A program made the translations under genes and the position numbers. DNA of 13,732 nt. Origin: Rhodospirillaceae bacterium (GTDB lineage Bacteria > Pseudomonadota > Alphaproteobacteria > JABSOH01). Within the stretch, counting starts at the first letter, position 1. Every line of letters starts with the position of its first letter. Under the pieces are notes generated by a model. It saw only the letters and a list, made by a program, of their open reading frames with translations, did not search any database and was not told where the DNA came from. The stretch is from the NCBI GenBank assembly GCA_020629355.1, contig JAHDDM010000010.1, positions 1 through 13,732 on the forward strand. Direction: 5' to 3'. Of the stretch, positions 1-7,160 are shown piece by piece.

Positions 1-17
1 AGCAGAAGTGATCATTG

Positions 18-632
18 CTACAGTTCGCTAAGCAGGACGTACACCGCGCAACCAACCAGAGTCAGACCAGCAGTAATATTATACAGACGGAAATGAAAGT
101 CTGTTTTCAGTACGCGGCGGATTGCCATGCCGCCAAGCAACCATACCAGTGCAGAAGACACCGTTAAAGCAATGGTCATAGTGACCAAAAGATACAGCTG
201 CTCTGTACGTGCATCGTTGGTGGCGGTGACAAACAGACCGATACAGGTCAGAATCATCGTCCAGCCTTTGGGGTTAATCACCTGATACAGGAAAGCTTCG
301 ATAAATCGAAAAGGCTTGGTGTTTGTCTTTGCGGTGCTTGGCGGTGGTGTCGTCGCAACGCGCCACGACAACCAGAGCAACAATGCTACCGAAGCAAATA
401 AAAGATAACGTTGAAATTCTGGCAGGTATCGCACGACTTGATCAATCCCAAGCCCGATCCCAAGCATCAATAATGGCACACCGCTTACCACCCCCAACAG
501 ATGCGGCAAAGTGCGGCGGAAGCCAAAGTTCATCCCTGAGTAGGCCAGCATAATATTATTTGGCCCAGGCGTAAATTGAATCGCCAAGGAGAATAATAGA
601 AATCCGAAATAGTCAAAGCTGCTGTCGCCCAT
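18..632 (-). CDS. LysE/RhtB-family amino acid exporter
   Basis: The 204-residue product is a very hydrophobic inner-membrane protein with about six predicted membrane segments. It shows the family signatures: a TPGPNN motif at residues 21-26 right after the first segment, and NPKGW at 120-124 after a hydrophilic loop that separates the N- and C-terminal helical halves. LysE/RhtB proteins export amino acids or related metabolites by secondary transport; the substrate cannot be read from sequence. The frame is open further upstream, but the ATG at 632 (MGDSS) gives the usual family length and lies 4 bp after the moaB-like stop. An earlier start would lie inside moaB. No strong Shine-Dalgarno precedes it, so translation is probably coupled to moaB. 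It is the last gene of the minus-strand operon. Family is certain; function within it is open. Confidence 0.9.
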   Translation of the reverse strand: MGDSSFDYFGFLLFSLAIQFTPGPNNIMLAYSGMNFGFRRTLPHLLGVVSGVPLLMLGIGLGIDQVVRYLPEFQRYLLFASVALLLWLSWRVATTPPPSTAKTNTKPFRFIEAFLYQVINPKGWTMILTCIGLFVTATNDARTEQLYLLVTMTIALTVSSALVWLLGGMAIRRVLKTDFHFRLYNITAGLTLVGCAVYVLLSEL

Positions 633-636
633 TGTT

Positions 637-1152
637 TTAGCTTTTACGCATCCGTGGCCGCATTTCGCTGAGATTACAGGGGCGATAGCGGTTATCCAGC
701 ATCTCGACAATCAGCCCCCAGGCATCCTTGCAGGCACCAGGCGAGCCAGGCAAAATAAAGAAAATCGTTGCACCTGAAATTCCTGCACTGGCTCGGGTTT
801 GAATGGCAGAAGTGCCAATTTTCGTGAAGCTCTGCTGTCGGAAAATCTCACCAAAGCCGCGAAGTTCCTTTTCGACTATCTGTGCAAAGGCTTCAGGGGT
901 GACATCGCGTGCGGTAATGCCTGTGCCGCCTGTGGTGATCACGACATCAATCGCATCATCATTGCGTCCTGCCAGTAAAGCCGCAACAATTTCAGGCTGC
1001 TCATCACGGACCAATACCCGCCGCGCCACATGGTGTCCAGCCTGTGTGATTAAATCCACCAATGTATCGCCAGAACGATCATTGTCCAAGATGCGGGTAT
1101 CGGAGACGGTGATCACCGCAATGGATAAAGGTTCAAAATTCGGTGTTGCCAT
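637..1152 (-). CDS. moaB: MoaB/MogA-type molybdenum cofactor biosynthesis protein
   Basis: The 171-residue protein belongs to the MoaB/MogA fold family. These proteins bind molybdopterin, and the MogA-type members adenylylate it before molybdenum insertion. Visible signatures are the N-terminal strand AVITVSDTR (12-20), SGD at 27-29, the pterin-binding loop TTGGTGITARD (73-83) and the second loop LPGSPGA (134-140). The length matches the short MoaB/MogA class rather than MoeA. The frame runs upstream to about 1248, but the ATG at 1152 matches the family N-terminus and has a GAAAGAGAG ribosome-binding site just before it. It starts 25 bp after the yggS-like gene ends. No other cofactor gene is present here, so I cannot tell whether it is the main adenylyltransferase or a MoaB paralogue. 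Confidence 0.92.
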   Translation of the reverse strand: MATPNFEPLSIAVITVSDTRILDNDRSGDTLVDLITQAGHHVARRVLVRDEQPEIVAALLAGRNDDAIDVVITTGGTGITARDVTPEAFAQIVEKELRGFGEIFRQQSFTKIGTSAIQTRASAGISGATIFFILPGSPGACKDAWGLIVEMLDNRYRPCNLSEMRPRMRKS

Positions 1153-1177
1153 TGTTCTCTCTTTCCGTTGTATGGAT

Positions 1178-1831
1178 TTAATCTCGCGCACCGAATAGAG
1201 CCGTGCCCACTCGCACCATCGTTGCGCCAAGCTTTGCAGCACAGGCATAATCGCCGCTCATCCCCATGCTGCATTCTTTGAGGCCGTGATCATCACAAAG
1301 CTTTTTCAGAAAAGCAAAATGTATCGCGGCGGATTCGTTTTGTGGCGGGATACACATCAGACCCTGAACATCCAGTTCCAGCCGTACGCAATCGCGCAAA
1401 AATCCTTCGAGACCCTGTGGTGCAATCCCTGCCTTTTGTTCTTCTTCGCCCGTATTGACCTGCACGAGAACATTGGGGCGATAACCAGAACGTTCAGTTT
1501 GACGCGCCAGCGCCTCTGCAAGGGAAAGTCGATCCACACTATCCACCGCATGGAACAGGCCAGACAGATATTTGACCTTATTAGTCTGCAAAGGCCCGAT
1601 AAGACGCAAGCGCACTTCGGGATATTGCGCCAGAAGCCTCGGCCATTTTCCCAACGCCTCCTGCACGCGATTTTCGCCGAAATCGCGCTGTCCTTGCTGT
1701 ATCAAGGCTTCTATTTCTGCCTCTGTTCGGGTTTTGCTTACGGCAATCAAACGGGCGGGATGACACTTGGTCTGTTGCGCCAGCAGAGACAGTTCTTGAT
1801 GGATACCCGCAAGGGGGGAGGATATATTCAT
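1178..1831 (-). CDS. yggS: YggS/PipY (PLPHP) family PLP-binding protein
   Basis: The 217-residue protein is the single-domain alanine-racemase-like TIM-barrel family (YggS, PipY, PROSC). It binds pyridoxal phosphate and helps PLP and amino-acid homeostasis, with no clear catalytic activity. The PLP lysine is K33 in AVSKTRT. Further family motifs are GENRVQEA, IGPLQTNK, the VDSVDR segment, and the phosphate-binding C-terminus MGMSGDYACAAKLGATM followed by VRVGTALFG (about 189-214). I chose the ATG at 1831; a TTG four codons upstream would add MNFT but is less likely. It is the first gene of the minus-strand operon with moaB and the LysE-type exporter. The same gene is often found near proline-biosynthesis or cell-division genes elsewhere; here the neighbours are a cofactor gene and an amino-acid exporter. 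Confidence 0.94.
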   Translation of the reverse strand: MNISSPLAGIHQELSLLAQQTKCHPARLIAVSKTRTEAEIEALIQQGQRDFGENRVQEALGKWPRLLAQYPEVRLRLIGPLQTNKVKYLSGLFHAVDSVDRLSLAEALARQTERSGYRPNVLVQVNTGEEEQKAGIAPQGLEGFLRDCVRLELDVQGLMCIPPQNESAAIHFAFLKKLCDDHGLKECSMGMSGDYACAAKLGATMVRVGTALFGARD

Positions 1832-1929
1832 GGTAAAATTCAAAGACGGTATTCGGTGAAGGCTTTATTTTTACCATACCATGCTGTAGAAAACGAAGGA
1901 GTTTCCTCTTTTCTTTCGAGATAATTGTC
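1832..1929. promoter_or_regulatory. Divergent intergenic region between yggS and yebC
   Basis: This 98-bp AT-rich spacer separates two divergent operons, so promoters for both must lie here or within the flanking 5' ends. I see no pair of -35/-10 boxes close enough to consensus to name. A GAAGGAG at 1895-1901 looks like a Shine-Dalgarno but is 28 nt from the yebC ATG, too far to serve it. The stretch just before that ATG has only GAGA (1918-1921). Confidence 0.4.
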
Positions 1930-2676
1930 ATGGCAGGCCATTCAAAATTCAAGAATATCATGCACCGCAAGGGTGCTCAGGACAAGAAGCGGGCGAAATT
2001 GTTCTCGAAGCTCAGTCGCGAGATTACGGTGGCGGCGAAGATGGGTGGTGTGGATGCAGATGCGAATCCGCGTTTGCGTCTGGCTATTTCGGCGGCAAAA
2101 TCTGAGAGTATGCCGAAAGACAATATCCAGCGCGCTATTGAGAAAACCGCCAGTGACAAGAACGCCGCAGACTTTGAAGAGGTACGCTACGAAGGCTACG
2201 GCACCGCAGGAATTGCAATCATTGTCGAGGGTTTGACGGATAACCGCAACCGCACCGCCAGCGAATTGCGGAGTTGTTTTGCCAAGAATGGCGGCAATAT
2301 GCAGGATGCGGGTTCGGTGGCCTATCAATTTGATCGGATTGGTCAAATTGTCTATCCGCTTGAGGTGGAATCCGAAGACGCAATGTTCGAAGTTGCCCTT
2401 GAGGCGGGTGCGGAGAATATCCTCACTGAAGGTGACGAGCATATCATCCATACTGCAATGGTAGACCTGAACAGTGTGGCACAGACCCTTCAAGCCCGTT
2501 ACGGAGATGCCAGTGCCACGGGTTTAATCTGGCATGCCAAGGTGATGACGACATTGAATGTTGATCAGGCGCAAAGTCTGCTGAATCTGATTGAGGCTCT
2601 CGAAGACAATGACGATGTTCAGCATGTCTTCACGAATGCAGATATTCCTGATGATGTGCTGGAACAGCTGTCGTGA
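1930..2676 (+). CDS. yebC: YebC/TACO1-family translation factor
   Basis: The 248-residue protein begins MAGHSKFKNIMHRKGAQD, the near-invariant N-terminus of the YebC/PmpR/TACO1 family. It continues with KLSREITVAAKMGG, NPRLRLAI, MPKDNIQRAIEK and YEGYGTAGIAIIVE, all at family positions, and has the family's full length. Members were long called transcriptional regulators; more recent work ties them to translation through proline-rich stretches, and mitochondrial TACO1 activates COX1 translation. It acts in the cytoplasm. The start at 1930 is fixed by the conserved N-terminus although no good ribosome-binding site precedes it. Its TGA overlaps the GTG start of ruvC by 4 bp, so it is the promoter-proximal gene of a yebC-ruvCAB operon, a common pairing in proteobacteria. 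Confidence 0.97.
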   Translation: MAGHSKFKNIMHRKGAQDKKRAKLFSKLSREITVAAKMGGVDADANPRLRLAISAAKSESMPKDNIQRAIEKTASDKNAADFEEVRYEGYGTAGIAIIVEGLTDNRNRTASELRSCFAKNGGNMQDAGSVAYQFDRIGQIVYPLEVESEDAMFEVALEAGAENILTEGDEHIIHTAMVDLNSVAQTLQARYGDASATGLIWHAKVMTTLNVDQAQSLLNLIEALEDNDDVQHVFTNADIPDDVLEQLS

Positions 2677-3185
2677 CCGCGATTCCAGAGGGCTGGTTGA
2701 CGATTTTAGGCATTGATCCTGGTCTGAGCGAAACGGGATGGGGCGTGATCATGGTGAACGATAAAAAAAGTCTGGAGAAATTTGTTGCCTCTGGCCGCAT
2801 CACCACCAGTGCGGGTGAAGACTATGCCATGCGTTTGCAACGGATATTCCGCGAGATGCTTGTGGTGCTGGATCGGTATGCTCCCTCTCTGGTGGCAATA
2901 GAAGAGGTCTTTGTCAATCGCAATCCCGCCGCGACCTTGAAGCTGTGTCATGGCCGTGCAGCCGCAATGATTGCCGCCGCCCATCGAGATGTGCCCGTAC
3001 AGGAATTTCATAACCGCACCATCAAGAACACTATTGTCGGGAAAGGCAATGCGGATAAACATCAGATGCAAACCATGATCGGCTATCTGTTACCGAATAT
3101 TGACACCACGAACGAGCATGAAATTGATGCTCTGTGTATTGCCATGTGCGCCCATCAACATCGTCGGGTCGGGGTGATCGGATGA
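2673..3185 (+). CDS. ruvC: Crossover junction endodeoxyribonuclease RuvC
   Basis: RuvC is the homodimeric, metal-dependent nuclease that resolves Holliday junctions by paired nicks. The 170-residue product has the RNase H-like active site: D15 in LGIDPGLS, E77 in AIEEVF, and H149 with D152 in HEIDAL. Histidine at the third position is the variant known from Thermus RuvC, where Escherichia coli has aspartate, so it does not suggest an inactive enzyme. NRNPAATLKLCHGRA is the usual helix after the second acidic residue. The start is GTG at 2673, overlapping the yebC stop as GTGA; a TTG at 2697 would cut into the N-terminus. The end overlaps ruvA as ATGA. The chain of 4-bp overlaps indicates translational coupling of the resolvase with its branch-migration partners. 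Confidence 0.97.
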   Translation: MTAIPEGWLTILGIDPGLSETGWGVIMVNDKKSLEKFVASGRITTSAGEDYAMRLQRIFREMLVVLDRYAPSLVAIEEVFVNRNPAATLKLCHGRAAAMIAAAHRDVPVQEFHNRTIKNTIVGKGNADKHQMQTMIGYLLPNIDTTNEHEIDALCIAMCAHQHRRVGVIG

Positions 3186-3799
3186 TCGGCTATCTTTCCG
3201 GCACTGTGCAATGGTTAGAACCGCAAGGCAACCTTGACGAGGTAATCTTGACCACGGGTGGGGTGGGGTATCTTGTGCTGTGTCCCGCGCGGGTTATCGA
3301 GGCCAGTATTGGCGAAGAGGCACAGATATGGATTCACAGCATCACACGCGATGACGGCACAAAACTGTATGGCTTCGCCGCCCGAAGCGATGTGAAGGGC
3401 TTTTTGATGTTGCTGAATGTTCCGGGGGTGGGGGCAAAGGTTGCTCTGGCACTGATAGCCGCATTAGGCTGGCAGGGTCTGATGGACGCGCTCATTGCTG
3501 GAGACTCCGCGCGGTTGACTCAGGCCGATGGAGTCGGCAAGAAACTCGCTGAACGGATTAGCCATGAAATGGCGGCGAAAATCGAAAAATTAAGCGGCCT
3601 GCAACCTGCTACAGCCACGGGCAATAGCAGCGCACCACAAGACGTTGAGGCCATTTCTGCCTTGTGTAATCTAGGCTATGCCAGCAATCAGGCAAAACAG
3701 GCCATTGCGCGGGCACGAAAACAAGCCCCGAAAGCCAGCCTTGAGACCTTGATTACACTAGGGTTGCAGTTCCTGCATGATGGAAGCAAAACACCATGA
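3182..3799 (+). CDS. ruvA: Holliday junction branch migration protein RuvA
   Basis: RuvA binds four-way junctions as a tetramer and loads the RuvB motor. The 205-residue protein has the three expected parts: an N-terminal OB-fold (MIGYLSGTVQ to about residue 63, including GGVGYLV), tandem helix-hairpin-helix motifs (LLNVPGVGAKVALALI and LTQADGVGKKLAERI, about 77-126), and after a flexible Ala/Ser/Gln linker a small C-terminal domain (DVEAISALCNLGYASNQAKQAI) that contacts RuvB. The frame is open upstream to 3134, but the ATG at 3182 gives the conserved N-terminus and the ATGA overlap with ruvC. The last codons overlap ruvB by 4 bp. The length is ordinary for the family. Confidence 0.97.
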   Translation: MIGYLSGTVQWLEPQGNLDEVILTTGGVGYLVLCPARVIEASIGEEAQIWIHSITRDDGTKLYGFAARSDVKGFLMLLNVPGVGAKVALALIAALGWQGLMDALIAGDSARLTQADGVGKKLAERISHEMAAKIEKLSGLQPATATGNSSAPQDVEAISALCNLGYASNQAKQAIARARKQAPKASLETLITLGLQFLHDGSKTP

Positions 3800-4857
3800 T
3801 ACCTGATCCATTATTACGCCCTGAAGAAAGCGAAGACGAACCCGCCGCCGCGCATGGAGCATTACGCCCGACGCGTTTGGCGCATTTTATTGGGCAGGAG
3901 ACCCTGTGCCAGAATCTCGAAATTTTTGCCAAAGCGGCACAGGCACGACAAGATGCACTGGATCACTGTCTATTGGCAGGGCCACCAGGGTTAGGCAAGA
4001 CTACTCTGGCGCGGATTATCGCCCATGAGCTTGACGTTGGGATTCGGAGTACTGCTGCACCGATGTTGACCAAAACTGGTGATTTAGCCGCGATTCTCAC
4101 CAACCTCAAGCCGCGAGATGTGTTGTTTATTGACGAAATTCACCGTCTGGGGCCGCATATGGAAGAAATTCTATACGGCGCAATGGAGGATTTTCATCTG
4201 GACCTGATTATCGGTGAAGGCCCTGCTGCCCGCGCCGTGCGCATTCCTATCGCGCCCTTTACCCTGATTGCCGCTACCACCCGCACGGGATTGCTCAGCA
4301 CGCCTTTGCGCGAACGTTTCGGTGTTCATCTGAATTTTACCCTGTACCCACCAGAGACGCTGGTGACAATCCTGTTGCAAGCCGCGGGACTTTTGCAGAT
4401 TGCCCTGAGCGAACAGGCCGCGCATGAGATTGCTCGCCGCGCCAGAGGCACGCCGCGTATTGCACATCGTCTGTTGCGGCGGGTGCGGGATATTGCGCAA
4501 CACCATGCGCCAGATTCGGAAATTACGCCTGAATTGGCAGACCGTGCCTGGCAACAGTTAGGGGTAGATGATCGTGGTTTAGACGGCCTTGATCGGGAAT
4601 ATCTCTTGTGTCTGGCCGATACCTACGGTGGCGGCCCTAGCGGTATCGAGGCCCTAGCCGCCACTTTAGGCCAGAAACGGGATATTCTTGAAGATGTCAT
4701 TGAGCCTTTCCTGCTGCAACAGCGTTTGATCATGCGCCAGCCACGCGGACGAATGCTTGCGCCACAAGGCTGGAAATATCTGGATCGGACACCTGTTGAG
4801 CAACAGATTCAAGAGCAAAGCAGTTTATTTGATCAAGAAAGCACACCTCAACCGTAA
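3796..4857 (+). CDS. ruvB: Holliday junction branch migration helicase RuvB
   Basis: RuvB is the hexameric AAA+ ATPase that drives branch migration with RuvA. In the 353-residue product I see the LRPTRLAHFIGQ entry segment (23-34), Walker A GPPGLGKT (62-69), Walker B LFIDEIH (110-116), sensor 1 AATTRTG (159-165), the arginine finger region LRERFG (171-176) and sensor 2 ARGTPRIAHRLLRR. The C-terminal winged-helix domain includes GLDREYL, YGGGPSGIEALAATLGQ and the RGRMLAPQGWKYL end. A polar tail of about 23 residues follows (EQQIQEQSSLFDQ and on). The start overlaps ruvA as ATGA. It is the last gene of the yebC-ruvCAB operon; the next gene is separated by a spacer carrying a palindromic repeat. 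Confidence 0.98.
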   Translation: MIPDPLLRPEESEDEPAAAHGALRPTRLAHFIGQETLCQNLEIFAKAAQARQDALDHCLLAGPPGLGKTTLARIIAHELDVGIRSTAAPMLTKTGDLAAILTNLKPRDVLFIDEIHRLGPHMEEILYGAMEDFHLDLIIGEGPAARAVRIPIAPFTLIAATTRTGLLSTPLRERFGVHLNFTLYPPETLVTILLQAAGLLQIALSEQAAHEIARRARGTPRIAHRLLRRVRDIAQHHAPDSEITPELADRAWQQLGVDDRGLDGLDREYLLCLADTYGGGPSGIEALAATLGQKRDILEDVIEPFLLQQRLIMRQPRGRMLAPQGWKYLDRTPVEQQIQEQSSLFDQESTPQP

Positions 4858-5102
4858 ACACCATTTTTTCACCACAATTTTTGTGCATGAGTCATTGTTA
4901 TTATTCTGTCATTCCCGCGAAAGCGGGAATCCATCTTTCGTGATACGCATTGCTTTGAGTTTCAAGGATGAATGGATCCCTGATCAAGTCAGGGATGACA
5001 GGGTAAAAATGATAAAAAGAAGTGTAAAAATAGTAGAAATGTCCACACTAAATTGTGTTAAAGCGCGTAAGAGATGAGTCGAATATAAGGTATCCTAATA
5101 TT
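4858..5102. other. Intergenic spacer ruvB-tolQ, no gene
   Basis: This 245-bp stretch separates the ruv and tol blocks. No plausible gene lies in it: the frames through it are low in coding character and dominated by the palindromic repeat at 4906-5001. From 5002 to 5102 the sequence is AT-rich and is the logical site for a tolQ promoter. I see a TATAAG at 5084-5089 but no -35 box at proper distance, and only a weak AAGG (5087-5090) upstream of the tolQ ATG. A short CACAA/TTGTG stem at 4873-4885 follows ruvB but lacks a following T-run. Confidence 0.6.
4906..5001. repeat. Two-hairpin palindromic intergenic repeat element (REP/MITE-like)
   Basis: The element is bounded by a perfect 7-bp inverted repeat, CTGTCAT at 4906-4912 and ATGACAG at 4995-5001. 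The left arm (4911-4930) is a perfect 8-bp stem, ATTCCCGC with GCGGGAAT, closed by a GAAA loop. The right arm (4976-4996) is a different 8-bp stem, ATCCCTGA with TCAGGGAT, with a 5-nt loop. An inner pair ATCCAT (4929-4934) and ATGGAT (4972-4977) brackets a 37-nt non-palindromic core. The two arms resemble the CATTCCCGC...GCGGGAATCCA and GGATCCCTGA...TCAGGGATGAC motifs I know as dispersed repeats in many proteobacterial genomes. No T-run follows either arm, so it is not a typical intrinsic terminator. Copy number cannot be judged from one window. Confidence 0.8.
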
Positions 5103-5822
5103 ATGGAAAACGAAGTCTTAAATATCGCAACACAAGATGTTACAGCAGCACATTTCAGCTTTATGTCGCTCTTCTGGCAGGCTGACTGGGTGGTAAAGAC
5201 AGTGATTGTGATCCTGTTGGTCTGTTCTGTTGTCTGCTGGGCGATTATTGTCCAGAAATATGTTTCTTTTGCGCGCTTGCGCTTTTCAGCCTACACCTTT
5301 GAAAACCGCTTCTGGTCTGGTGAGAGTATCCCTGATCTGGTGAAAGAGATAGACGAGCAGCCGCGCAATTCTCTGGAGACCATTCTGATACGCTGCTTTG
5401 ATGAATGGCAACGGAGTAAATCCGAGGTTGAACGCGGCGGCGGTGAACGGGTTTTAGGCCGAATAGCATCCTTAGCGCGCTCGGCGATTGATCAGGAAAG
5501 CCAGAACAATGCACGTTATCTGTCGTTACTGGCCTCGTTTGGTTCTGCCTGTCCTTTCATTGGCCTGTTTGGTACGGTGTGGGGCATTATGAATAGCTTC
5601 AGTGCCATTGCCATTAGTAAACAGACCTCGCTTGCGGTGGTTGCGCCTGGTATTGCTGAGGCTCTGTTTGCCACAGCACTTGGGTTAATTGCTGCTATCC
5701 CTGCCACCTTGGCCTACAATAAGTTCCTGGGTGATATTGAACGTAAAAACCAAAGTGACGAACAGTTTGCCACTGAAGTCTTGGCGATTTTCTCCAGGCA
5801 GTTAGGGAATACACGGATATGA
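5103..5822 (+). CDS. tolQ: Tol-Pal system proton channel subunit TolQ
   Basis: TolQ is the ExbB/MotA-type inner-membrane protein that with TolR converts proton motive force into movement of TolA. The 239-residue sequence has three membrane segments: about 30-50 (VVKTVIVILLVCSVVCWAII), then after a long cytoplasmic loop with GGGERVLGRI, segment two in CPFIGLFGTVWGIMNSF, and segment three in APGIAEALFATALGLIAAIP. The FGTVWGI and APGIAEAL motifs are the family's diagnostic ones and distinguish it from unrelated membrane proteins; the following tolR-tolA-tolB-pal genes support TolQ over ExbB. The frame is open from 5055, but the ATG at 5103 (MENEVLN) gives the normal length. It opens the tol operon and overlaps tolR by 4 bp (ATGA). 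Confidence 0.97.
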   Translation: MENEVLNIATQDVTAAHFSFMSLFWQADWVVKTVIVILLVCSVVCWAIIVQKYVSFARLRFSAYTFENRFWSGESIPDLVKEIDEQPRNSLETILIRCFDEWQRSKSEVERGGGERVLGRIASLARSAIDQESQNNARYLSLLASFGSACPFIGLFGTVWGIMNSFSAIAISKQTSLAVVAPGIAEALFATALGLIAAIPATLAYNKFLGDIERKNQSDEQFATEVLAIFSRQLGNTRI

Positions 5823-6247
5823 CCCTCAATTCTGCTTTGCCACCACGGCGTAATGCGTCCTTGAAGCTGAACAATCAGATTAACATCACGCCCTTTGTCG
5901 ATGTGATGCTGGTGCTGCTCATCGTCTTCATGGTCACCGCACCATTACTCAGCATGGGGGTGGCACTTGACCTACCGAAAACTGAAGCAGCGAATCTCAC
6001 ACAAACCGAAGAGCCTCTGGTGGTCTCTGTCGATGCAGCTGGTGTGATTTATCTGCAAGATACCGCCATTGCCGATGACAAGCTTATACCGCGACTGGTG
6101 GCCATGACAGGCGCAAACCCCGATATACAGATTTATATTCGCGGCGACCAAAATTTGCCTTATGGCACGGTGCTCGGAACGATGGGACTAATCTCGGCAG
6201 CAGGGTTCACCAAGGTGGTGTTGCTGGCAAACGCACCGGAAGAGTAA
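5819..6247 (+). CDS. tolR: Tol-Pal system protein TolR
   Basis: TolR is the ExbD-like partner of TolQ, with one membrane helix and a periplasmic domain. The 142-residue product has the hallmark [20 protein letters not shown]28 within it is the membrane aspartate thought to carry protons, equivalent to D23 of Escherichia coli TolR. A short basic cytoplasmic N-terminus (PPRRNASLK) precedes the helix. The periplasmic part (about 45-142) has the expected LDLPKTEA start and [14 protein letters not shown] near the C-terminus, the dimeric domain that may contact peptidoglycan. The start overlaps tolQ as ATGA and tolA begins 1 bp after the stop. The length is normal for the family. Confidence 0.97.
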   Translation: MTLNSALPPRRNASLKLNNQINITPFVDVMLVLLIVFMVTAPLLSMGVALDLPKTEAANLTQTEEPLVVSVDAAGVIYLQDTAIADDKLIPRLVAMTGANPDIQIYIRGDQNLPYGTVLGTMGLISAAGFTKVVLLANAPEE

Positions 6248-6248
6248 A

Positions 6249-7160
6249 TTGGCGCGCGCACTTGTTTTTTCCCTTGTTTTGCATCTGGCTATCGGTCTGA
6301 TTGCCTGGCTGGATTTCAGCTTGGGCAAACCTGATGATGCACAGCCCTTGATCACGCATAATGCCGTTAAGGTATCACTGCAAACCTTACCGCCAAAGCC
6401 CAAACCTGTGCCGAAACCTGCACCAAAACCCAAGCCTAAGGTTGTCGAAAAGCCGAAACCGAAAGCAGCGCCGAAACCAACACCGAAACCGAAACCCAAG
6501 CCTGCTCCCAAACCTGTTCCCAAGCCAAAACCGAAGCCAAAAACCGTGCCCAAGGTTGAGCCAAAGCCCGCACCGAAACCTGTGGTCAAAGATGTGCCTA
6601 AAGTTCTGCCCAAACCAGTGGTGGAAAAGGCTCCGCCTGTGCCTACCCAAGTCGTCAAAGCCCCACCGCCGAAAAGAAAAGAAACCCCGCCAGAAGACGA
6701 CTTGAACAGCATCTTAATTGACCTGAGCGCAACCGAACCAGCACCGCCGCAACCAAAACAGGTTGCATCTGCGGATACGGATGTCACGGATATTCTTGAT
6801 GATTTAGCCGCAATCTCAGACGATGCCCCCGAAAGCGCGGATGAGGTAAATCTCACCGCCGATGATTTCAGTGCATTGCGAGCGCAATTGGCACAGTGCT
6901 GGAATATTCCCTCAGGCGCGGTTGCTGCCGAGGACTTGCGTGTCGAGGTACGGGTACAATCGCGGCCTGATGGGAGCGTTGCGCGCACTTCTCTGGTTGA
7001 TGGTGCTGGACAGAGCAGCAATCCCTACTATACAATCGCAGCAGAAAGCGCATTGCGTGCCTTGCGTCATCCTGCTTGCAGCACTTTACAGCTTCCGCTA
7101 GAAAAATATGAATTGTGGCAAGACATGATTCTGACTTTTGATCCAAAGGAAATGTTCTAA
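6249..7160 (+). CDS. tolA: Tol-Pal envelope-spanning protein TolA, Lys/Pro-rich stalk
   Basis: TolA links the TolQR motor to TolB and Pal across the periplasm. The 303-residue protein has an N-terminal membrane anchor (about 3-20, with the SLVLHLAIG pattern including the His in the helix). A Lys/Pro-rich domain follows at about 50-125, built of KPKP and PKPAPKP units, then an acidic linker. The C-terminal domain (about 205-303) begins [12 protein letters not shown], typical of TolA domain III. Two cysteines there (C217 and C277) could form a disulfide. The start is TTG at 6249, 1 bp after tolR; no ATG or GTG exists between it and the upstream in-frame stop at 6189. The stop overlaps the tolB ATG (TAATG). 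The Pro-rich stalk resembles TonB more than the helical Ala-rich stalk of Escherichia coli TolA, but position and domain III make TolA the firm call. Confidence 0.94.
   Translation: MARALVFSLVLHLAIGLIAWLDFSLGKPDDAQPLITHNAVKVSLQTLPPKPKPVPKPAPKPKPKVVEKPKPKAAPKPTPKPKPKPAPKPVPKPKPKPKTVPKVEPKPAPKPVVKDVPKVLPKPVVEKAPPVPTQVVKAPPPKRKETPPEDDLNSILIDLSATEPAPPQPKQVASADTDVTDILDDLAAISDDAPESADEVNLTADDFSALRAQLAQCWNIPSGAVAAEDLRVEVRVQSRPDGSVARTSLVDGAGQSSNPYYTIAAESALRALRHPACSTLQLPLEKYELWQDMILTFDPKEMF
6394..6597 (+). repeat. Low-complexity Lys-Pro codon repeat inside tolA
   Basis: The DNA is a degenerate tandem repeat of CCN-AAR codon pairs (CCGAAACC, CCCAAGCC, CCAAAACC) coding for the KPKP stalk. Synonymous codons are well mixed, so it is an old, selected protein repeat rather than a fresh microsatellite. 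Long open frames on the opposite strand here, rich in Gly and Phe, arise from this repeat and are not genes. Confidence 0.75.

Noticed and set aside
1286..1924. Long plus-strand open frame (212 codons) opposite yggS
   Set aside because: It lies almost wholly antisense to a clear YggS protein, shows no domain, and its composition is that of a shadow frame.
1942..2493. 183-codon minus-strand frame opposite yebC
   Set aside because: Fully antisense to a highly conserved gene, with Cys/Arg/His-rich composition typical of shadow frames.
2673..3185. RuvC suspected inactive because the third catalytic Asp of the Escherichia coli enzyme is His149 here
   Set aside because: Histidine at this position is found in active RuvC such as that of Thermus; the other catalytic residues D15, E77 and D152 are in place.
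4911..4996. Repeat arms read as a rho-independent terminator for the ruv operon
   Set aside because: Both stems are stable but neither is followed by a T-run on either strand.
4906..5001. Palindromic repeat considered as a CRISPR unit
   Set aside because: Only one copy, with unlike arms and no spacer-repeat periodicity.
4757..5077. Plus-strand frame of 106 codons across the ruvB end and the ruvB-tolQ spacer
   Set aside because: It overlaps ruvB out of frame and its middle is translated palindromic repeat (CHSRESGNPSF...), a common false gene call at such elements.
6188..7021. 277-codon minus-strand frame, Gly/Phe-rich, opposite tolA
   Set aside because: The GFG repeats are the reverse reading of the Lys/Pro codons of the TolA stalk; no ribosome-binding site or family match, and the sense strand is certain.
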